A stretch of DNA of 10,717 nucleotides, from positions 1-10,717 of the forward strand of contig JAEZKS010000143.1 of the NCBI GenBank assembly GCA_023436075.1, given 5' to 3'. The notes beneath the pieces were generated by a model that saw only the letters and a list, made by a program, of their open reading frames with translations, was not told the DNA's origin and searched no databases. This DNA is from Methanobacteriota archaeon. Lineage in GTDB: Archaea > Halobacteriota > Methanocellia > Methanocellales > Methanocellaceae. Shown here piece by piece: positions 1 to 8,080 of this stretch. The translations under genes and the position numbers were made by a program. How positions within the stretch are numbered: position 1 is the first letter of the stretch; every line of letters starts with the position of its first letter.

Positions 1-2
1 GA

Positions 3-1277
3 AAAATCTCAAGCGGATTAGAAGGTGCTTTCAGCGGGCTCGAGCAGCGCGATTTCGGAAAGTTTACGGAAAGCATTGGCAGCGCCTTCGACGAGCTGGG
101 GCAAATTGACGTCGGCAAATTTTCCGGCGATCTGAGCAGCGCCTTTGACGATATAGCTGCTGCCGCTGATAATCCTGCCAAAGCCATTGGAGACCTCGTG
201 CCGAAGTTGACGGGCCTGTCGGGCGAAGACCTGGAAAATGCAAAAACTACCATGGACGACATAGGCAGTGCAGTCAGCGTCATGGGAGATAAGTTCAAAT
301 CCCTTTCCGGCAGCGGCATTAGCGGCTTAGGAGCGACATTTTCTGGATTCGGAGGCAGCTTATCCATGCTAATGGGGCCCGCGACCGGGATGATCGCCCC
401 GCTGATGGCACTACAAGTCTCCATCGCAGGCATCAGCATACCCATCCTGCCGCTCATCGCGGTCATCGGTGCGCTGGTCGCCATATTCCTCTACCTCTGG
501 ACGACCAACGAAGGCTTCCGTAACGCAGTTACGGAGATCTGGAATAGTGTCAGCGCGCTGATCGGCCAGGCCGCAGCCATCATTCAAAATGTGCTCTCCG
601 GACTGATCGGCTTCATCGTCGTCATCATACAGACGCTGTGGACAATTGTCGCTCCATTCATCGATATCTTCGTCAACGGAATTCTGACAGCATTCCAGAC
701 ACTTGCCAGCCTTCTAGGGCCGATCGTCGACGGGGCCTTCCAGAACATCCAGACGATCATCGGGACAGCGACGGGTTTGATTAGCGGTATCATCAACACA
801 TTCACCGGCATACTGTCCGGCGACTGGAACAAGGCATGGGAAGGGATCAAGAAGACCATTGATACTATCTGGGGCGGAATCGAAAGCGTCATCAGCACCA
901 GTGTTGACCGGCTAAAGGGGTTCGTCGGCGGGTTCGTGGGCACAGCTGTCGATGGCCTGAACACGCTTATCGGTCTCTGGAACATGATACCTGGCGCCCC
1001 ACATATCGAGCCGCTAAGCAAGTCGAGCGTGCTGCCAGGATTCGCCGAGGGTGGCATCGTCACTAAGCCGACAGTGGCATTGATCGGCGAGGCCGGGCCT
1101 GAGGCAGTGGTGCCGTTGGGCAAAGGTTTCTTCGGTGGCATAAGAAATGATGTCACTGTGAGCGTGACTTACAACAATTACGCTCAGAACGGCGAGAATG
1201 ATGAAAAGACCGTCAAAGTCATCCGCGAGGCTGTGAACCGTGGCCTGCGGGACAGCGGAATAATAACTGGGGCATGA
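3..1277 (+). CDS. Phage tail tape measure protein, C-terminal part (5' end outside window)
   Basis: The tape measure protein sets tail length and fills the tail tube before DNA ejection. The frame is open from position 3, so the GTG at 198 is only an internal codon and the true start lies left of the window; 424 residues are visible. Upstream of residue 100 it is rich in Gly, Ser and Ala with regularly spaced helices, as in tape measure repeats. Two long hydrophobic stretches follow, at about 393-505 and 600-690. Near the C-terminus is the family hallmark LPGFAEGGIVTKPTVALIGE followed by AGPEAVVPLG (about 1035-1120), and after it a polar tail with NNYAQNGEN. The order tape measure, then hub, matches siphovirus tail operons. 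A separate Dit gene, usually found between them, is missing here. The stop lies 3 nt before the next ATG, which suggests one transcript. Confidence 0.93.
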   Translation, partial: KISSGLEGAFSGLEQRDFGKFTESIGSAFDELGQIDVGKFSGDLSSAFDDIAAAADNPAKAIGDLVPKLTGLSGEDLENAKTTMDDIGSAVSVMGDKFKSLSGSGISGLGATFSGFGGSLSMLMGPATGMIAPLMALQVSIAGISIPILPLIAVIGALVAIFLYLWTTNEGFRNAVTEIWNSVSALIGQAAAIIQNVLSGLIGFIVVIIQTLWTIVAPFIDIFVNGILTAFQTLASLLGPIVDGAFQNIQTIIGTATGLISGIINTFTGILSGDWNKAWEGIKKTIDTIWGGIESVISTSVDRLKGFVGGFVGTAVDGLNTLIGLWNMIPGAPHIEPLSKSSVLPGFAEGGIVTKPTVALIGEAGPEAVVPLGKGFFGGIRNDVTVSVTYNNYAQNGENDEKTVKVIREAVNRGLRDSGIITGA

Positions 1278-1280
1278 ATC

Positions 1281-4200
1281 ATGACATTGAAATATGACTA
1301 CGTGACTGAAGTTTTGACTGGTAAAGATCCGGACGTGTGGTCGAGGGTATACCCGTCAAAATTGTCGTTGAAGCGTCGGCTCGGGTGGAATGGCCCGGCC
1401 GCCTGCTCCTTCGAATTTGACAATCACCGGGGCACGAACCGGGATTTGCTCGGCATTTCCAGTAAGGTGCGGGTTACTCGTAATGGTGTAATAGAGTACA
1501 CGGGTTCGGTCCAGTCGGCAGAATCAAGTGTCAACAACGGAGAAAGCCTGTCCGTCGAGACTACCGACTATTACCGGCAGTTGCTGGCCGATAAGGTCAC
1601 CGGGCCATCCTCGATCTGGAACCTCTATAACGTCACGCCATCGGATGTGATCCGGTCATTGATCGGCACCCGTTTCATCGTGCAGGAATGGTTTGAGAGC
1701 GATAGCAGGATCGCGTCGTATAACAACGTTTGCGTGATCGACAAGGCTCTGCAGCTTATTCGGAACAGCGCAGCCTATCAAGCCACGGGCACGATGATAT
1801 CGAAGACGTTACAAAACAGCGAATGGCTGGACTCTATGCGTGAGGTGCTCTCACTCTCGGCGATTATAACTGGCATGAAGGCATCGGCATCTAGCAACCT
1901 GATCACCACCAACCCGGGATTCGAATCTGGCTTCGACGGCTGGACACCGACGACGGCGAACCGCGACTGGCGTACTATAGAGGACACGATGGAGGAATTC
2001 TCAAGCGGTACGCTGACAAACGTTCAGGCTATTGCGGTCGAGGGCCTCGGTCTATCTCTCACTGGCGCCGAGACTGGTGACACGGACAATGATGCCACAA
2101 CATTGGGCGCAGGAACGCTAAATCAAGTCACGGCAGATGCGAATGGGTTGAAACTCGTCAACCAGGGCGAAGGGCAGCCATTCAACAAATCGTATGATAG
2201 TGACGTCGCCTTCGCTACGGGCACCATGACTGGTACCGAAAGCGTAGATAACACGTTGCAGCTCGCACCCGACATAGCCAACATCGGATGGCTGGCCGGC
2301 TATCAGTACAGGAAGCTGCATGTCGTGAGTGGCAGCGCCGACGGCAACCTGACCGACTACCAGGTGAAGTTCACGATCTACAAGGGCAGTGGCGTCGACA
2401 GTCAGGGCGCTGCCTACCTGAACGGCCGGGCGCAGTCCTGGCCGAACGACATCCGGTTCACGACCCTTTCTGGCGATATTCTGCCTTACTGGATCGAAAG
2501 CAGCGATGCCAGCTCGGCCACTGTGTGGGTGAAAATGGACAACATTCCCACAGGCAATGCTGCTATGTACCTGTATTATGGCAAGAATGGCGACGTAAGC
2601 GCGAGTAATCCCGCCGCAATGCTGTTATGTGACGATTTTTCCGGCAGTTCGCTTGATCTTAACAAGTGGGACATAAACGGATCGCCAAGCATTAATGTGG
2701 AAGGCGGGGTACTCACCCTTATTGTAAATGGCGCGAACCGTTGGATACAGTCCAAAACAGGTTTCGGCTCGGGGACTATGATCGAAGCCGTTATCAAGGA
2801 CGGGGGCACAGTCACGTGTCCTGTCGGTTTCGGCTATTACCAGCATCCATTGACAGGTAATGAGTTCGCCGGCCGCATTACGTACACTGCCAACCTCGTC
2901 GAGCTGAAAACACAGCACGGGGTCACTACGTCTGACAGCAGCAACTGGACCAGCAGTCCATCCAGTTTTACGAGGATGCGATTGGGCAGATCGGCGACCA
3001 GTGTTAAACTGTGGGAAGATTACACATTGCGGGCTACCTTGACCGCGACCCTCCCGACAGGTAATGTTCCTGTCTTGATCGGCAGCAGCTACTGGGAAAA
3101 CGGCAGCAATCGCACCGTCTATATCGACAAGGTTCTGGTAAGGAAGTACACTGAAAACGAACCATCTCACGGCGCATGGGCTATCGAGGAGAGCAAAGAT
3201 GTGGCATGGCTCCATGGCTATGCTTACCGTAAGCTTCACATGATGACGGGCTCTTCTGACGGGGCGCTCTCCGACTATCAGGTTAAGGTAGTCATAAACA
3301 AGGGCACGGGTACTGACAGCGCGGGTACAGTATACCTGAACAACCACGCGGCAAGCTGGACGGGCGCAGTACCCAACGATATCAGGTTCACTACGACATC
3401 CGGTGCACAGTTGTCTTACTGGATCGAAAACAGCGATGCCAGCACAGCCACCGTGTGGGTGAAGCTTGACAACATCCCCGGCGGCATAAGCAGCCGGAAA
3501 GCCTTTTACGTTTACTACGGGAAGGCTGCTGACAACAGTGCCAGCGATGCAGATAGTGTGTTTTCATATTTCAATGATTTTACTGACCTTACCGGCTGGA
3601 ACATTACTAGCGGCAGCAGTACCTATATTTACGCCAGCGACAGTATCCTGAACCTGTCAGGCATGGGCGGGGTGGCCCCTACCACGCAAAGCCTGTGCAG
3701 CACTGCTACTTTTGCCGATAATCAGATCATTGAATGGAAGATTATGTCAAGTCATTTTGCCGTAGATAGCAATTATGGCGAAGCAGTGAGCATGTGGACA
3801 AACAGCCCGGGTACATACAGATTAGAGGCTCACATGGTGGGTAGCAGTCCTTATGGTACAAATTATAGGAACCATAACGGAAGCAACCAGAACTTTGTGG
3901 CCATGCAGGGCTGGACAATTGGGGCGTGGCATATCATGTCTCTATACAGGAAGGGTATGGGGGCATCTTGGTATGTAGATTACGCCAATAAGGTGGATAA
4001 TAATACCTACTACCCCACAGCAGCATTGCCTATCGAATTTGATGTAAAATGCCCAGACGCCAACTACTACCTAAAAGTTGATTGGATCAGAACCAGGAAA
4101 TACACGGCCAACGAACCCGCGCATGGCGAGTGGCATCAGGAAGAGACGAACCTAGACAGCGGCTGGATTACAGGACACGGGTACAGGAAGAAGGTGTTGA

Positions 4201-7200
4201 TCCAGGGCAGCAGCGATGGGGCCCAGACCGACTACCCAATCAAGCTTGTCCTGAACTCCGGGGTAGGATCGGATGGCGGCACGAACCTGTACCTGCAGGG
4301 CAGATGCCGGTCGTGGCCCGACGACATAAGGTTCCGGGACATCGGCGACGCTGACCTCGACTACTGGGTGGAAAGCAGCACGGCCACACAGGCTACAGTA
4401 TGGGTCAAGATGCATAGCATACCAGTCGCTGGTACGGCCATCTACTTGTATTATGGCAAGGACGGAGAGATCGCGGGAGGTAGCAACGGTGAGGATATTT
4501 TCCTGCTGTTTGACGACCTCTCTTCCTGGGACGCGTCGAAGTGGACAGCGTTGAGCGCTGGAACCGGGGCCACCTATGCCGACGGCGCAGTACAGGTGAA
4601 GAGCGGAGGCGCCTACACTAAGGGCTTCACCAGTCAGGCCACGTTTAGCCCACTGACGGCCGTAAGATTTAGGGCAAAGCACCCTGTGAATTTCAGGGTG
4701 AACGATATAGGCTACATGTCCAACGATCTCGGTTACAGATGCGCTTTGTGTGTAGATGTTGCGGACGGCTGGCCAAACCTCTATGGGTACGAGAACAGAA
4801 ACGCCACTGGTAACAGCAACGGCAGTCTCGGCCTGGCTTTGGACACCTCAAACTACCATGTGTTTGAGGTCAAGCGGAACGGGGGCAGCGCCAGGATAGC
4901 CATAGATGGCACCGTATATAACCCAGGACACAGCTACGAGCCCACCACGGAAAACCTGCCAGTAGGCGTCTTCGCATATAACAATGCCGCCGGAAACGCC
5001 GAGGTACACTTGGAATGGATAGCGGTGAGGAAATGCGCGGTCAACGAGCCCGTGCCCCTGATGGTCGCTGCCGATGAGACCCTGCTTGTACACTATGTAA
5101 CCGAGGGCTCTTGGCAGGGCCCGGTCGAAAGCATAGACGATGTGACACTGGCCGAGACGAGCCTGATCTCGTGGGAGGAGGCCATGAACGGCGGCGATGT
5201 GGTCGTTCAGGCATCATTGAACGGTGTCGACTGGTACGACCAGACATCCGGGCAGCCCATCGTCATAGGTGACATTCAGATCGCAGACGGATATGATTGC
5301 ACGGGCAAGTATTTGCGTGTCAAGGTGCTGCTGTCCGGCTCTGGGAACGCGACGCCCACCGTAGACAACCTCCTGCTCTCAGTCACGCCTGTAACCGAAT
5401 ATATGGAGAACGGCAGCAGGATCAATATCCCTGTGAGCATCAGCGAGGTCGGAAAGGCCGCAAGCAGCCTTATCAGCTGGACGGGATTGGTACCCACGGG
5501 ATGCACACTCGTCGTTCAGGCATCGTTAAACGGTGTCGACTGGTACGACCAGACATCCGGGCAGCCCATCGTCATAGGCGGAACGTCTATACGAGACGAT
5601 TATGACTGCGTGGGAAAAACCCTGCACATCCGGCAGCTATTTGCCACGGCTGATCCGTCCAAGACGCCATCGCTCACGACCCTGTCCTGGTCGATTGAGC
5701 CGGCATACCACGTGGTGGGTAATCGGATCAGTCAAGCCTACGATCCAGGTGCAGCGATCACCGTCGATACCGCGTCGATCACATGGACTCAAGCGTTGAA
5801 CGGTGGAACCATCAACGTCGAAGCCAGGATCGATGACGGACCATGGCAGGTATGCACAAACGGTGGACCGGTACCAGGGCTCTTGGCCGGGTACAGTCTC
5901 GCCGGGCACACGATCAGCGTTCGTGAAACACTGGCCCGAGGAGTATCGAGCTATGCAGAAACGCCGAAACTCACGAGTCTTACCATCTCGATCGTGAGCG
6001 CTGCAACCACTGTGGTCAGCGTGGGCGACAACAGCCACAATGGGACCAATGCCCTACACTGCAAGTGCATAGGATCGCCAACATCATGGTATGGCGCAGA
6101 GTCGTCTAAATACGCGGCCACCGCCGGCACTGCCAAATCACTGACCATATGGACATGGGGACGTGTCGCTGGCGCAGGACACGTCAGGCTCAACGCATAT
6201 GACAGCGGCGACGTTTTGCTGGGCTCAGCGAGCATCGACATCAGCGGAATAAACGATACTGTTTACACTGCTCGCACGGTCCAGTACACTTTGCCAGTTG
6301 GCACTGCCAAAGTCTCGGCACAGCCGAAGATCGAAAGCGCCGCGGACCTGTGGATAGATGACTTCTACATCGATACCATAACCAACGACATCGCACTGGA
6401 TGTCTCTCGGGACGACGGCGAACACTACTACCCGGTTCACATATACTGGGACGGCGCCAAATGGACCGGCGAACTCGCGTTCACTGACATGCCGAATGTG
6501 AAGAACCGGCTCAGGTACCGGCTCGCACTGAATGCGCAGAATGGCAACACCGTGACGCCCATCGTCAAAAGCATACAACTCCGCGCCGTCACCACGTCGG
6601 ACACAGGTGTCACGGAAGGTGTGATCGAGGAATACAACGACCCTGACAACAGTGATGACACGATCACTCTCGACTTTGCCGACACCACCCGGGACAAAGC
6701 GATCGAAAGCCTGCTCAAGATCACCGGTCAGGAAGCTTACATCGATCCGGGTAATGGTCAGATCAATGTGCTCAACCGGCGGGGCGGCGCGATACCACGC
6801 ACGTTCGAGATCGGCAATGGTGTCAACGTACTGTCTCGCAAGACTAACCGAGGTGACATGTGTAACGCGCTGACTCTGATAGGCGCCGGACAGGCCAGTG
6901 CAGGCGTTGAGATCTCGGAGAGGCGAAACAAGAAGGACGATGACTCGATAGAATTGTATCTGCGTGTGGAGCGCATATACAAGGAGAAGAGCATCAACGA
7001 CATTGGTGTGCTGGATAAACGGGCCATAATACTACTGGATCGGCTGAAGGATCCGACGGAAGAGATCAGCGCCAGCATCACCGATACGCGTACCCGTGAC
7101 TGGGAGTTGGGCGATGTAGCGAGGGTCTTAGACTCTACTGGAAGCACCGGACTGGACAGTGTTCTTCGCATAGTTGAAGAGTCACGTGACTGGGGCATAG

Positions 7201-8072
7201 ACGGCGAGAGCGTGAAACTCACGTATAGCAATACCGTGGTCACTTTGCAAGAGGCCATAGAGGCAGTGGCCAAGGCGATCAGAGACATCGATACGCTCGC
7301 GCAGCCGAAGCTTGAGCCGACGCCGGCAACGTTCCAGGATAATGCGGATTCGGAGCACCCAGCTAAGATCATGTTTAAAATAGACGGCGATCGGGAGGTC
7401 CTGGATATCCGGATGAGCGTGTACAGCGATGCCTTCCGGGCATTTGCGAGTAGCACTATTTCAGGGGGAGGCAGCACTAGCGGCTCAGGCGGTGACCCGA
7501 CGAGCAGTTCAGACGGTCGTCATAACCATACTGTGAGGGTTGCCAATCATAAGCACTTTGAGTATGTGCGTGGAACTGCTGGGGCATGGCCTCTATCTCT
7601 CGGCGCTGATGTTAAGTTCCGCACATCGAGCGGCAATGATAAACTCCTGACAATAGGTGATGGGGGTTTAACCGAAGCTACTACGGAAACGAGCGAATAT
7701 GACGGTACTCATAGCCACCAGATCAAAGTGCACGATCACTCTACGCCAGATCATCCGCACGATATAGACTTCGGTATCTATGAGTATAAATATGACAACC
7801 GTCTGTGTTATGCCGCCGCAAGGTGCTATGTGAACGATCCGACGTCCATTATACCCGTCGCGCCTTTTGGGATACAGGGCAGCGCAGAGAAGAATATCGT
7901 AGTCACCGATCTGAGCATCAAGAGCCTCTATGACCCTGATGGAACGAGCGGCCCCAACGTGCTGGCGCCAGGTGTCAATACGTTGTACATCAAGCCTATT
8001 GTTGACGGAACTAGGAATAAGAAAGGTCTGTTACGGCTCTATGTGAATATCGATGTGAGGTATAAATCGTGA
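1281..8072 (+). CDS. Giant tail baseplate-hub / receptor-binding adhesin with three DUF2341 units and HxH fibre tip
   Basis: This 2263-residue protein probably closes the tail tip and binds the host. Residues 1-200 look like the first half of a phage hub (gp27/Tal-like) domain, including VRVTRNGVIEYTGSV and NVTPSDVIRSLIG. The second half resumes at about 1776-2005 with ITLDFADTTRDKAIESLLKI, YIDPGNGQINVLNRRGG and NALTLIGAG, the usual order in hub proteins. Between them lie a possible jelly-roll start (211-221), three DUF2341 plus beta-sandwich units (336-640, 641-959, 960-1265), three tandem beta modules (1294-1573), the probable rest of the jelly roll (1578-1698) and a short beta module (1701-1770). 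After a Gly/Ser linker (about 2062-2076) come five HxH motifs (2081-2160) and a tip of about 100 residues. The start ATG is 3 nt past the tape measure stop and has no clear Shine-Dalgarno. Domain names come from reading patterns, not from a search. The hub assignment is good and the exact borders are approximate. Confidence 0.85.
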   Translation: MTLKYDYVTEVLTGKDPDVWSRVYPSKLSLKRRLGWNGPAACSFEFDNHRGTNRDLLGISSKVRVTRNGVIEYTGSVQSAESSVNNGESLSVETTDYYRQLLADKVTGPSSIWNLYNVTPSDVIRSLIGTRFIVQEWFESDSRIASYNNVCVIDKALQLIRNSAAYQATGTMISKTLQNSEWLDSMREVLSLSAIITGMKASASSNLITTNPGFESGFDGWTPTTANRDWRTIEDTMEEFSSGTLTNVQAIAVEGLGLSLTGAETGDTDNDATTLGAGTLNQVTADANGLKLVNQGEGQPFNKSYDSDVAFATGTMTGTESVDNTLQLAPDIANIGWLAGYQYRKLHVVSGSADGNLTDYQVKFTIYKGSGVDSQGAAYLNGRAQSWPNDIRFTTLSGDILPYWIESSDASSATVWVKMDNIPTGNAAMYLYYGKNGDVSASNPAAMLLCDDFSGSSLDLNKWDINGSPSINVEGGVLTLIVNGANRWIQSKTGFGSGTMIEAVIKDGGTVTCPVGFGYYQHPLTGNEFAGRITYTANLVELKTQHGVTTSDSSNWTSSPSSFTRMRLGRSATSVKLWEDYTLRATLTATLPTGNVPVLIGSSYWENGSNRTVYIDKVLVRKYTENEPSHGAWAIEESKDVAWLHGYAYRKLHMMTGSSDGALSDYQVKVVINKGTGTDSAGTVYLNNHAASWTGAVPNDIRFTTTSGAQLSYWIENSDASTATVWVKLDNIPGGISSRKAFYVYYGKAADNSASDADSVFSYFNDFTDLTGWNITSGSSTYIYASDSILNLSGMGGVAPTTQSLCSTATFADNQIIEWKIMSSHFAVDSNYGEAVSMWTNSPGTYRLEAHMVGSSPYGTNYRNHNGSNQNFVAMQGWTIGAWHIMSLYRKGMGASWYVDYANKVDNNTYYPTAALPIEFDVKCPDANYYLKVDWIRTRKYTANEPAHGEWHQEETNLDSGWITGHGYRKKVLIQGSSDGAQTDYPIKLVLNSGVGSDGGTNLYLQGRCRSWPDDIRFRDIGDADLDYWVESSTATQATVWVKMHSIPVAGTAIYLYYGKDGEIAGGSNGEDIFLLFDDLSSWDASKWTALSAGTGATYADGAVQVKSGGAYTKGFTSQATFSPLTAVRFRAKHPVNFRVNDIGYMSNDLGYRCALCVDVADGWPNLYGYENRNATGNSNGSLGLALDTSNYHVFEVKRNGGSARIAIDGTVYNPGHSYEPTTENLPVGVFAYNNAAGNAEVHLEWIAVRKCAVNEPVPLMVAADETLLVHYVTEGSWQGPVESIDDVTLAETSLISWEEAMNGGDVVVQASLNGVDWYDQTSGQPIVIGDIQIADGYDCTGKYLRVKVLLSGSGNATPTVDNLLLSVTPVTEYMENGSRINIPVSISEVGKAASSLISWTGLVPTGCTLVVQASLNGVDWYDQTSGQPIVIGGTSIRDDYDCVGKTLHIRQLFATADPSKTPSLTTLSWSIEPAYHVVGNRISQAYDPGAAITVDTASITWTQALNGGTINVEARIDDGPWQVCTNGGPVPGLLAGYSLAGHTISVRETLARGVSSYAETPKLTSLTISIVSAATTVVSVGDNSHNGTNALHCKCIGSPTSWYGAESSKYAATAGTAKSLTIWTWGRVAGAGHVRLNAYDSGDVLLGSASIDISGINDTVYTARTVQYTLPVGTAKVSAQPKIESAADLWIDDFYIDTITNDIALDVSRDDGEHYYPVHIYWDGAKWTGELAFTDMPNVKNRLRYRLALNAQNGNTVTPIVKSIQLRAVTTSDTGVTEGVIEEYNDPDNSDDTITLDFADTTRDKAIESLLKITGQEAYIDPGNGQINVLNRRGGAIPRTFEIGNGVNVLSRKTNRGDMCNALTLIGAGQASAGVEISERRNKKDDDSIELYLRVERIYKEKSINDIGVLDKRAIILLDRLKDPTEEISASITDTRTRDWELGDVARVLDSTGSTGLDSVLRIVEESRDWGIDGESVKLTYSNTVVTLQEAIEAVAKAIRDIDTLAQPKLEPTPATFQDNADSEHPAKIMFKIDGDREVLDIRMSVYSDAFRAFASSTISGGGSTSGSGGDPTSSSDGRHNHTVRVANHKHFEYVRGTAGAWPLSLGADVKFRTSSGNDKLLTIGDGGLTEATTETSEYDGTHSHQIKVHDHSTPDHPHDIDFGIYEYKYDNRLCYAAARCYVNDPTSIIPVAPFGIQGSAEKNIVVTDLSIKSLYDPDGTSGPNVLAPGVNTLYIKPIVDGTRNKKGLLRLYVNIDVRYKS
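2286..5076 (+). repeat. Three DUF2341 plus LamG-like beta-sandwich units within the hub protein
   Basis: Three protein repeats of about 305 residues start at nucleotides 2286, 3201 and 4158. Each opens with a W-x-x-GYxYRK signature and then carries the DUF2341 pattern: SxDGxxxDYxxK, SWPNDIRF or close variants, YWxESS or YWIENS, TVWVK, IYLYYGK. A beta-sandwich of concanavalin/LamG type follows, opening with an FDDFS-like motif. Each unit closes with a shared signature: RKYTENEPSHG, RKYTANEPAHG, RKCAVNEPVP. Units 1 and 2 are still similar in DNA: 2486-2549 against 3416-3479 differ at 8 of 64 positions by hand count. Unit 3 is more diverged. DUF2341 is common in secreted and cell-surface proteins; a ligand-binding role in the tail is inference. 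Confidence 0.82.
5160..5997 (+). repeat. Three tandem beta modules of about 100 residues within the hub protein
   Basis: Starting at 5160, 5466 and 5775 the protein repeats a module with the pattern S(L/I)(I/T)SW or ITW, then VxVQASLNG or VEARIDDG, W, a short loop with GQPI or GGPVP, a G/Y-rich turn, a strand with L(R/H)(V/I)R, and a TPxLxxL strand at the end. Modules 1 and 2 share an almost identical core, and module 3 is diverged. They sit between the DUF2341 units and the later jelly-roll part. They probably act as stalk or carbohydrate-facing beta-sandwich modules; the family is not identified. Confidence 0.75.
5202..5580 (+). repeat. Near-identical 70-bp direct repeat pair (5202-5271 and 5511-5580)
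   Basis: Two 70-bp stretches 309 bp (103 codons) apart differ at only 3 positions, and all three differences are silent (Ser, Leu and Gly third positions). The flanking parts of the same modules are much more diverged. The repeat encodes the core VQASLNGVDWYDQTSGQPIV. Recent duplication or gene conversion explains this better than protein constraint alone, because the third positions are conserved too. Confidence 0.9.
7521..7762 (+). other. Histidine-rich HxH fibre segment at the hub C-terminus
   Basis: Five HxH motifs lie at residues 2081/2083, 2090/2092, 2144/2146, 2151/2153 and 2158/2160. The last runs into DIDFGIYEY, a form seen in tail fibres of phages of Gram-positive bacteria. In T4 gp37-type tips, HxH repeats bind iron along the axis of an intertwined trimer, and a metal-stabilised trimeric fibre is a reasonable inference here. 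A Gly/Ser linker (about 7464-7510) precedes it and a tip of about 100 residues follows. Confidence 0.7.
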
Positions 8073-8080
8073 GGTATAAC
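8054..8080 (+). promoter_or_regulatory. Tandem Shine-Dalgarno-like repeat before the small gene
   Basis: GTGAGGTATAA occurs twice, at 8054-8064 and 8069-8079, 15 nt apart. The second copy places GAGGT 5 nt before the ATG at 8081, good spacing for a ribosome binding site. The duplicate at 9738-9763 keeps the arrangement, with ATGAGGTATAA as its first element. The second element also contains the hub stop codon, so the small gene is probably translationally coupled to the hub. Confidence 0.6.

Noticed and set aside
198..200. GTG 198 as the start of the tape measure gene
   Set aside because: The frame is open back to position 3 with tape-measure-like repeats, so the gene continues beyond the left edge.
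584..1156. Minus-strand open frame of 190 codons
   Set aside because: It is antisense to the tape measure C-terminus with its hallmark GxEAVVPLG motif; no domain is visible.
2625..3347. Long open frame on the minus strand (240 codons)
   Set aside because: It lies fully within a well-supported DUF2341 gene on the + strand, has no recognisable domain and is a composition shadow.
6758..7477. Minus-strand open frame of 239 codons
   Set aside because: It mirrors the conserved second half of the hub domain. The low-complexity Ser/Leu-rich product is typical of an antisense shadow.
8069..8080. GTG 8069 as the start of the small gene (and GTG 9753 in copy 2)
   Set aside because: The GTG is part of the GTGAGGT Shine-Dalgarno that correctly spaces the ATG at 8081; the ATG start is preferred.
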